A stretch of 64,000 nt of DNA from positions 372,001 through 436,000 of the forward strand of contig JAIXSQ010000007.1 of the NCBI GenBank assembly GCA_027484575.1, read 5' to 3'. Every line of letters starts with the position of its first letter. Position 1 is the stretch's first letter. Made by a program: the position numbers and the translations under genes. This document shows positions 54,841-64,000 of the stretch, piece by piece. This stretch comes from Comamonadaceae bacterium. Lineage in GTDB: Bacteria > Pseudomonadota > Gammaproteobacteria > Burkholderiales > Burkholderiaceae_C. The notes beneath the pieces were generated by a model. That model had not been told where the DNA came from and did not search any database. It worked only from the letters and a program-made list of their open reading frames with translations.

Positions 54841-56604
54841 TCAGAAGGTCTGCCAGTCGTCTTCGCCTGCCGAGCCCGCGGACGCACCGGCCGACGGTGC
54901 GCGTGCGGCCGGCGCGGCAGCTGCCGCGGGGCGCGCCGCCGGGGTGGGCCCCGCGAGGGGTCGCAGCGCCCGGGCAGGCCGGGCCGGGGACGGGTCCGCC
55001 GGCGCTCGGGGCAGCGGGCGGGACGGCGGCGCTGCGAGCGGGCGTGCCGCCGCCTGCCCGTCGGCCAGCCGGAACACGCCCACCGCCTCCACCAGCCGTG
55101 CGGCCTGGTGCTTGAGGCTCTCGGCCGCGGCGGCGCTCTGCTCGACCAGGGCGGCGTTCTGCTGCGTGACCTGGTCCAGCTGCTGCACGGACTGGTCCAC
55201 GTGGCCGATGCCCTCGGTCTGCTCGCCGGTGGCCGCGCTGATGCGCGCGATCAGGTCGGCGACGCGGCCGACCTGGTCGACGATGTCCTGCATGGTGCGG
55301 CCGGCGCGGTCCACTTGCGCGCTGCCGGCCTCGACCTTGCCCACGCTGTCGCCGATCAGCCCCTTGATCTCGCGGGCGGCATCGGCCGAGCGCTGGGCCA
55401 GGGCCCGCACCTCGCCCGCGACCACCGCGAAGCCGCGGCCCTGCTCGCCGGCGCGTGCCGCCTCCACGGCGGCGTTGAGTGCCAGGATGTTGGTCTGGAA
55501 CGCGATGCCGTCGATCACGCCGATGATGTCGGCGATGCGCTGGCTGGCGGCGCTGATGTCCTGCATGGTGCCCACGACCTGGCCGACCACCGTGCCGCCT
55601 TCGCGTGCCACGGCGCTGGCGGCGCCGGCCAGCTGGCTGGCCTCGCGCGCGGTGTCCGCGTTGCTGCGCACGGTGGTGGTGAGCTGGCGCATCGACGCCG
55701 CGGTCTGCTGCAGGTTCGCGGCCTGCTGCTCGGTGCGCTGGCTCAGGTCGGTGTTGCCCGTGGCGATCTGCGTCGAGCCCGTGGCGATGCTGTCGCTGCT
55801 CTCGCGCACCTGCACGACGATGCCGCGCAGCGACTGCACCATGCGGCCCATGGCGGCCATCAGGTCCCCGATCTCGTCGCGGCTGTCGGCGCGCACGTCC
55901 ACGGTGAGGTCGCCGCCGGCGATCGCCTCGGCCGCCGCCTGCGCGCGCCGCACCGGCAGCACCACCGAGCGCGTCAGCACCCAGGCCAGGCCGATGCCGG
56001 CCAGCAGCGCCAGGCCGGCGCCCAGGGCCAGCGCCAGCGTGCCCTGCAGCGTGGCCTGCTCGACGGCGGCCCGGGTCGCGGCCACCCGCATGCGCTGGTG
56101 CTCGGCCACCTTGTCCACGGCGGCCAGGTAGGACCGCGCGACGGGGAAGAACCGGGCGATCACCTCCGCGCCGACCGACTCGCCGGCCTCCTGGCGCTTG
56201 AGCAGGTCGTTGCGCAGTGCCTGGTAGGCATCCCGCTCGCGGCTGACCTCGGCCAGCAGGCGCTGCCCCTCGGCGTCGCCGGCCAGCAGGGCGTTGATGC
56301 GCTTGAGGCGCTCGGTCACCGTCGTGACCACGCCCTTCATCTCCTCGCGCACGCGGGCGACCACGGTGGCGTCGTTGGCGAAGAACACGACCCAGGTGCG
56401 CGCCACGTTGCTTTCGACGGCGCGTGACCACGCCTGCGTGTGCACCAGCATCTCGGCATCGTCGGTGCCCAGGCGGTCGGCGAGCGCGCGCACGGTGTGC
56501 AGGCGCTCGATGCCGACGGCCGCGCCGAGCAGGCCGGACAGGATCAGGACCGCGAAGCCGGCCGCCAGGCGGCGGCCGATGCGCAGGTCAGAGAGGAACC
56601 GCAT
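54841..56604 (-). CDS. Methyl-accepting chemotaxis protein
   Basis: A 587-residue chemoreceptor. Membrane segments are near residues 12-32 and 188-212, with a helical periplasmic sensor between them. A HAMP domain follows at about 213-265, and then the cytoplasmic signalling domain whose hairpin tip includes [20 protein letters not shown] Pro/Ala-rich linker of about 60 residues leads to the C-terminal pentapeptide DWQTF, a match to the NWETF tether that binds CheR and CheB. The ligand is unknown. It is monocistronic, with its own terminator. Confidence 0.95.
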   Translation of the reverse strand: MRFLSDLRIGRRLAAGFAVLILSGLLGAAVGIERLHTVRALADRLGTDDAEMLVHTQAWSRAVESNVARTWVVFFANDATVVARVREEMKGVVTTVTERLKRINALLAGDAEGQRLLAEVSRERDAYQALRNDLLKRQEAGESVGAEVIARFFPVARSYLAAVDKVAEHQRMRVAATRAAVEQATLQGTLALALGAGLALLAGIGLAWVLTRSVVLPVRRAQAAAEAIAGGDLTVDVRADSRDEIGDLMAAMGRMVQSLRGIVVQVRESSDSIATGSTQIATGNTDLSQRTEQQAANLQQTAASMRQLTTTVRSNADTAREASQLAGAASAVAREGGTVVGQVVGTMQDISAASQRIADIIGVIDGIAFQTNILALNAAVEAARAGEQGRGFAVVAGEVRALAQRSADAAREIKGLIGDSVGKVEAGSAQVDRAGRTMQDIVDQVGRVADLIARISAATGEQTEGIGHVDQSVQQLDQVTQQNAALVEQSAAAAESLKHQAARLVEAVGVFRLADGQAAARPLAAPPSRPLPRAPADPSPARPARALRPLAGPTPAARPAAAAAPAARAPSAGASAGSAGEDDWQTF

Positions 56605-56774
56605 GTCAGAAATCTCCTGGACCCGGCGGCGACGGCCACTGCAGGGCCGAGTGTCCGGGGCCGGACAGTGTTCTGCGGCGGCCGTCCGCGCGAGGCGGCG
56701 AGAAGCGGCGGCCGGGGCCGCCTTTTCCCCGCTTGCCCCCGCCTATGATCGGCCGCGACGACCAAGGAGACACC

Positions 56775-57359
56775 GTGCCCCGCTATCCCGCCCCCACCCT
56801 CGAGCAGGTGCCCGAGGACATCCGCGCCCGCATCCTGGAGGTCCAGGACAAGGCCGGCTTCGTGCCCAACGTGTTCCTCGCGCTGGCGCGCCGGCCGGCC
56901 GAATGGCGCGCCTTCTTCGCCTACCACGACGCGCTGATGACGCCCGAGACCGTGGGCCGCACCAGCGGCCTGACCAAGGGCGAGCGCGAGATGATCGTGA
57001 CCGCCACCAGCGCGGCCAACCAGTGCCTGTACTGCGTGGTGGCGCACGGCGCGATCCTGCGCATCTACGAGAAGAAGCCGATGGTGGCCGACCAGGTGGC
57101 GATCAACCACCGCAAGGCCGACATCCCGCCGCGCCAGCGCGCCATGCTCGACTTCGCGCTGAAGGTCTGCCAGCGCTCGCACGAGGTGGCCGAGGAGGAT
57201 TTCGCCGCCCTGCACGCCCACGGCTTCGACGACGAGGACATCTGGGACATCGCCGCGATCACCGCGTTCTTCGGCCTGTCCAACCGCATGGCCAGCTTCT
57301 CGGACATGCAGCCCAACCCGGAGTTCTACCTGATGGGGCGGGTGCCGAAAGGCAAGTGA
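56775..57359 (+). CDS. Peroxidase-related / AhpD-like carboxymuconolactone-decarboxylase-fold protein
   Basis: A 194-residue helical protein of the AhpD-like family (TIGR01926 type). The redox motif is NQCLYCVVAHG (CxxC plus His), the proposed active site of alkylhydroperoxidase D. The start is GTG at 56775, preceded by AAGGAG at a good distance, in preference to an ATG ten codons upstream. It may remove peroxides with a thiol partner. It is single, divergent from the chemoreceptor. Confidence 0.88.
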   Translation: MPRYPAPTLEQVPEDIRARILEVQDKAGFVPNVFLALARRPAEWRAFFAYHDALMTPETVGRTSGLTKGEREMIVTATSAANQCLYCVVAHGAILRIYEKKPMVADQVAINHRKADIPPRQRAMLDFALKVCQRSHEVAEEDFAALHAHGFDDEDIWDIAAITAFFGLSNRMASFSDMQPNPEFYLMGRVPKGK

Positions 57360-57370
57360 CGCCGCCCCGC

Positions 57371-57445
57371 CGTCCCCGCGCAGGCGGGGACCCACGATCC
57401 GCCGCCCTGCCCGTGCATGGACCCCCACTTCGCGGGGGGTGACGG
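57371..57445. repeat. REP-like inverted pair between convergent genes
   Basis: GTCCCCGC (57372-57379) and GCGGGGAC (57384-57391) form a hairpin with a GCAG loop. A second, oppositely oriented element with CCCCCAC...GGGGGGTG lies at about 57422-57445. The pair fills the gap between the AhpD-like and N-formylglutamate hydrolase genes and could also act as a bidirectional terminator. Confidence 0.55.
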
Positions 57446-57459
57446 GTGGGTGCAAGCGC

Positions 57460-58311
57460 TCAGAGCGCCCGCGGATCCGTCGCCAGCAGCATCCGCGCCA
57501 TCGCCTCCAGGTCGCGCTGCAGCCGCGCCATGCCCGCGTGCGGCTGCAGCGTGCGCTCGTCCATGTAGAGCTTGCGGTTGATCTCCAGCTGGATGCTGTG
57601 CCGGTGCCGCGCCGGGTCGCCGTAGCGGCGCACCAGCTCCACGCCCTTGTAGGGGAAGTTCACCTCGGCCGAGTAGCCCAGGCCGCGCAGGAAGTCCGCG
57701 AGCCTGGCGCTGAGCCTGGGGTCGGCGGTCGTGCCGTCGCGGTCGCCGACCACGAAGTCGGCATGCGCCACCCCGGGGTGCTCGGTGGCGTGGCTGCCGG
57801 CCACGGCGGGCATGGAATGGCAGTTCAGGTGGATGCTCCAGCCGTGCCGCGCATGGGCCGCGTCGATGGCGGCGGCGACGGCCGCGTGGTAGGGGCGCCA
57901 GCAGCGTTCGATGCGCGCCTGCACCTCGGCCACCGACAGCTGCCGGTCGTACAGCGGCAGCCCGTCGTCGGTGCAGCGCCACACCAGCCCCTTGCCCAGC
58001 CGCACCTTGGACAGGCGGGCCGGGTCGGTCACCACCGGGCCGGGCCACGGACCGTCGAGCAGGGTCACGTCGACCTCGTCCTCGTCGCGGTTGGCGTCCA
58101 GGTAGCTGCGCGGGAACAGCGCCTCGATCCAGGCGATGCCCAGGCCGGGCGCGAAGGCGTAGAGCCGCTCCACGTGCGTGTCCTCGGCCGTGCGCAGCAG
58201 GGCCAGGTCGCAGGCGTGGCGGAAGTCGTCGGGGTAGGTGGTGCCGCTGTGCGGCGAGTCGAACACCAGGGGCGTGCGGCCCTCCACGGTGCGGATCGCG
58301 TCGGAAGCCAT
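57460..58311 (-). CDS. N-formylglutamate amidohydrolase family protein
   Basis: A 283-residue protein of the FGase family (HutG type), which hydrolyses N-formylglutamate to formate and glutamate in some histidine-degradation pathways. Typical segments are VFDSPHSGTTYPDDF near residue 16 and WSIHLNCHSMPAVAG with metal-type histidines near 160; HSIQLEINRKLYMDE follows. The ATG at 58311 is chosen as it begins the conserved domain. No hut genes are adjacent, so the natural substrate may differ. Confidence 0.88.
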   Translation of the reverse strand: MASDAIRTVEGRTPLVFDSPHSGTTYPDDFRHACDLALLRTAEDTHVERLYAFAPGLGIAWIEALFPRSYLDANRDEDEVDVTLLDGPWPGPVVTDPARLSKVRLGKGLVWRCTDDGLPLYDRQLSVAEVQARIERCWRPYHAAVAAAIDAAHARHGWSIHLNCHSMPAVAGSHATEHPGVAHADFVVGDRDGTTADPRLSARLADFLRGLGYSAEVNFPYKGVELVRRYGDPARHRHSIQLEINRKLYMDERTLQPHAGMARLQRDLEAMARMLLATDPRAL

Positions 58312-58372
58312 GGGATGGACTCTAACCGCCCGGCGGCCCACGGCAACCCGCGGCCCGCCTACGATCCGGGCC

Positions 58373-59215
58373 ATGCGCGCGCGCACCCTCCAGGCCAACG
58401 GCCTGCGTTTCGAGGCGCTGGCCGACGGGCCGGCCGCCGGCCCCCCGGTCGTGCTGCTGCACGGCTTTCCCGAGTCGGCCGATGCCTGGTCGCGCATCGG
58501 GCCGGCACTGGCCGCCGGCGGCCTGCAGGTGCTGGCGCCGCACCAGCGCGGCTATGGCGGCTCCGACCGGCCGCCGGGCGTGGCCGCGTACCGGCTGGAC
58601 CGGCTCGCGGCCGATGTGCTCGGCCTGGCCGATGCGATGGGCTGGGAGCGCTTCTCGGTGGTGGGCCACGACTGGGGCGGCATCGTGGCCTGGCACCTGG
58701 CCACGGTGGCGCCGCAGCGGCTGCACCGGCTGGTGGTGCTGAACGCGCCGCACCCCGCCACGCTGCGTCCCTATGCGCTGCGGCATCCCACGCAGGGCCT
58801 GCGCAGCGCCTACGTGCTGTGGTTCCAGCTGCCCTGGCTGCCCGAGGCCGTGCTGCGCGCCGACGGCTGCGCCCTGCTGCGCCGCGCCACCGCGGGCAGC
58901 GCCCGGCGCGAGGCCTTCCCGCCGCAGCTGCTGGCGCGCTACCAGGCCCAGTGGTTGGTGCCGGGCGCGCTCACCGCGATGCTCAACTGGTACCGCGCGC
59001 TGCCCGGTGGCCCGCCGACCCCGGCCACGCCGGTCGCGGTGCCCACCACCGTGCTCTGGGGCGGGCGCGACGCCTTCCTGGAGGCAGGGCTGGCCGACGC
59101 GGCGCTCGCCCTGTGCCCGCAGGGCACGCTGGTGCGGCTGCCCGGCTGCACGCACTGGCTGCACCACGAGGCGCCGGCCGAGGTGGCGGCGCAGCTGGTG
59201 CGGGCGCTGGCCTGA
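58373..59215 (+). CDS. Alpha/beta hydrolase (epoxide hydrolase-like)
   Basis: A 280-residue alpha/beta-hydrolase. The oxyanion motif is LLHGFPES, the nucleophile elbow is VVGHDWGG with Asp in place of Ser, as in epoxide hydrolases and dehalogenases, and the C-terminal His is in [10 protein letters not shown] cap domain with two Tyr-containing helices lies between. It therefore probably hydrolyses an epoxide or a related ester. It is followed after 73 bp by the oxoprolinase gene on the same strand. Confidence 0.9.
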   Translation: MRARTLQANGLRFEALADGPAAGPPVVLLHGFPESADAWSRIGPALAAGGLQVLAPHQRGYGGSDRPPGVAAYRLDRLAADVLGLADAMGWERFSVVGHDWGGIVAWHLATVAPQRLHRLVVLNAPHPATLRPYALRHPTQGLRSAYVLWFQLPWLPEAVLRADGCALLRRATAGSARREAFPPQLLARYQAQWLVPGALTAMLNWYRALPGGPPTPATPVAVPTTVLWGGRDAFLEAGLADAALALCPQGTLVRLPGCTHWLHHEAPAEVAAQLVRALA

Positions 59216-59288
59216 GCCCGCGGCGACAGCCTGCGCCGGCGCTGCGCGGCGGCGGGTTAGAGTCGCAGCCGCTTTCCCGACCCACCCC

Positions 59289-62918
<3,630 letters not shown>

Positions 62919-62932
62919 AGGGACCCTTGCCT

Positions 62933-62966
62933 CGTCATCCCGGCGAAGGCCGGGATCCAGTGACTT
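62933..62966 (+). repeat. REP-like palindromic repeat, copy B
   Basis: Identical over 34 bp to the copy at 14911-14944, just after the oxoprolinase stop codon. It faces an inverted, partly diverged copy at 62992-63025, 25 bp away. Confidence 0.85.
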
Positions 62967-62991
62967 CAGGCAACCACGGGCGCAACGACGC

Positions 62992-63025
62992 AAGTCGCTG
63001 GACCCCGGCCTGCGCCGGGGCGACG
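62992..63025 (-). repeat. REP-like palindromic repeat, inverted copy C
   Basis: The reverse complement of this 34-bp stretch matches copy B except at a few positions (for example CCCCGG in place of CCCGGC spacing and CGCTGG for CACTGG). With copy B it forms an inverted pair, a BIME-like structure, in the gap between the convergent oxoprolinase and DUF4142 genes. Confidence 0.75.
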
Positions 63026-63035
63026 CGCTGGTCGC

Positions 63036-63758
63036 TCAGCGCAGCGCCGCCGGCCGCACCGCGTCGGCACGCGCCGGTGCCTTGCGCGCCTGCGGGCCCA
63101 GCGCCTGGGCACTCGCCTCCAGCTCGCGCAGCAGCGGCAGCTGCCGCTCGACCCAGGCCTTGACCGCCGGGTCGGCCACGGTGGCCAGCGCGCGCTCGTA
63201 GACCTCGATCGCCTCGCGCTGCTGGTCGCCGCCGATCCAGTCCATGTACTCGCGGTCGAGCCGGGCGCCCGCCATGCGCTGCAGCCTGTTCAGGCCCTTG
63301 CGGCTGCCGTCGTCCATCAGCGGGAGCGCCATCGCGCGGCCCTGCAGCAGGTGCAGCAGCTCGGCATCGGCGCCGCGGCGCAGTTCCACCACGTCGCTGG
63401 CCAAGGCCAGCACGCCGGTGTTCTGCGACCGGGCCAGCACGATGCGGCTGGCCTCGACGTCGATGCGGGCCAGCTGCGCCGCGGCCCGCAGGAAGGCGCG
63501 CGCCGCGCGCTCGTCGTCACCCAGCCGGCCCGCGGTGCGGGCGGCCTCGGGGGCGTAGACGGGTGTGCGGCGCAGCGGCCCGGCGGCTGCGCTCGCGGCC
63601 GCTCTGGGCGCCGACGCGGCGGCCCGCGCCGCGGGGGGCGATGCCGACGCGGCAGGCGCCGCCGGGGCGGGCTCGGGCCCCTGCGCGCGCGCCGCGCGGG
63701 CCACCCACAAGGCGCCCATCGCGAGCGCCGCACCCCAGATCAAGCGTCTGCCGTTCAC
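63036..63758 (-). CDS. DUF4142-like exported protein
   Basis: A 240-residue protein. The N-terminus (NGRRLIWGAALAMGALW) is a Sec signal ending near ARAQG. An Ala/Pro-rich linker is at residues 30-75, and then the helical DUF4142 domain of unknown function (ERAARAFLRAAAQLARIDV, EASRIVLARSQNTGVLAL). The GTG at 63758 is chosen because GGGAG lies before it and it leaves a complete signal peptide; a longer form from 63830 is possible. Function unknown. Confidence 0.78.
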   Translation of the reverse strand: MNGRRLIWGAALAMGALWVARAARAQGPEPAPAAPAASASPPAARAAASAPRAAASAAAGPLRRTPVYAPEAARTAGRLGDDERAARAFLRAAAQLARIDVEASRIVLARSQNTGVLALASDVVELRRGADAELLHLLQGRAMALPLMDDGSRKGLNRLQRMAGARLDREYMDWIGGDQQREAIEVYERALATVADPAVKAWVERQLPLLRELEASAQALGPQARKAPARADAVRPAALR

Positions 63759-63853
63759 AGTGACTCCCACGGGGGTGATCGTCGCATGGAAGCGGCGGCC
63801 GCCCGGGGCGCGGGGTGGTGGCCGCGCCACGGCCGGGTCGGTGCTGCGCCGGC

Positions 63854-64000
63854 TCAGCTGCCGGTGCGGTTGGCGCCGCTGCCGCCACCCGTGCGGGTGC
63901 TGGCGCCGCCGTGGTCGCCGCCGGCGCCCTTGGCGCCCGGGCCGCCCATGCTGGCGGCATCGCCGCCACCCTCGAGCTTGCGGGCCTGGGCCAGGTGGTC
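63854..64000 (-). CDS. C-terminal end of a Gly-rich protein of unknown function (runs off window)
   Basis: The last 48 residues of a reading frame that continues past base 64000. It reads KLEGGGDAASMGGPG and goes on with Gly, Ala and Ser-rich repeats up to the stop at 63854. The tail looks like a disordered exported or surface protein end. There is too little to assign a family. Its stop is 95 bp from the DUF4142 start codon, on the same strand. Confidence 0.4.
   Translation of the reverse strand, partial: DHLAQARKLEGGGDAASMGGPGAKGAGGDHGGASTRTGGGSGANRTGS

Overview
The window is about 70% G+C, almost fully coding, and reads as chromosome of a betaproteobacterium of the order Burkholderiales, most likely Comamonadaceae-like (Ramlibacter/Variovorax/Hydrogenophaga type). 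The signs are six separate Bug-type (tripartite tricarboxylate family) solute-binding proteins without a TctA/TctB membrane pair, protocatechuate 4,5-cleavage genes in Comamonas pmd order, the 'small Trp-rich protein' family, and MCPs and LysR regulators typical of that group. I see no rRNA, tRNA, insertion sequence, prophage or CRISPR array. Taxonomy is inference from gene content only.

Layout. 1-3.6 kb: a GntR-controlled malonyl-CoA decarboxylase unit with a Bug protein and an enoyl-CoA hydratase that runs off the left edge; a 16-bp perfect palindrome sits upstream of the regulator. 3.7-8.1 kb: housekeeping genes (lgt, a LysR regulator divergent from ilvD, a small Trp-rich membrane protein, a class I cytochrome c with a clear terminator). 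8.1-14.8 kb: acs with a translationally adjacent betaine-type permease/binding-protein fusion, a YqhA-like membrane protein, a D-amino-acid dehydrogenase-like flavoprotein and an aldo/keto reductase.

15-24.6 kb is the protocatechuate 4,5-cleavage (pmd/lig) operon on the minus strand: ModA-fold protein, ligJ, ligK, a family-3 binding lipoprotein, a Bug protein, ligI, ligA, ligB, ligC. A divergent LysR regulator and another Bug gene are on the plus strand. 24.6-30.1 kb holds a two-subunit molybdenum hydroxylase, an AEC transporter, a DUF1932 dehydrogenase and a Bug protein. 30.1-34.7 kb is a complete Liv-type ABC transporter operon whose promoter region carries a site resembling one in the pmd control region. 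34.8-38.9 kb is vanR<>vanAB plus a short MetE-like zinc methyltransferase. 38.9-43.1 kb: Bug, CoA-transferase and HMG-CoA lyase-like genes with a divergent LysR.

43.2-48 kb is the conserved PrkA-YeaH-SpoVR stress operon. 48.3-54.3 kb is a ferulate-type cluster: amidohydrolase on the minus strand, and crotonase, feruloyl-CoA synthase, SDR, Bug and MarR on the plus strand, with a palindrome in the divergent promoter. 54.3-64 kb: a hypothetical protein, a chemoreceptor, an AhpD-like protein, an N-formylglutamate amidohydrolase-like enzyme, an epoxide-hydrolase-like protein, a fused 5-oxoprolinase/hydantoinase, a DUF4142 protein and a Gly-rich fragment.

The genes join into one lignin-monomer route: ferulate to its CoA thioester (fcs and downstream enzymes), vanillate to protocatechuate (vanAB), and protocatechuate through 4,5-cleavage to pyruvate and oxaloacetate (ligABCIJK). 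Several uptake systems sit alongside. Not found in the window: vanillin dehydrogenase, a thiolase, the 4-oxalomesaconate tautomerase (LigU/PmdU), the ATPase of the betaine-type transporter, and any TctA/TctB.
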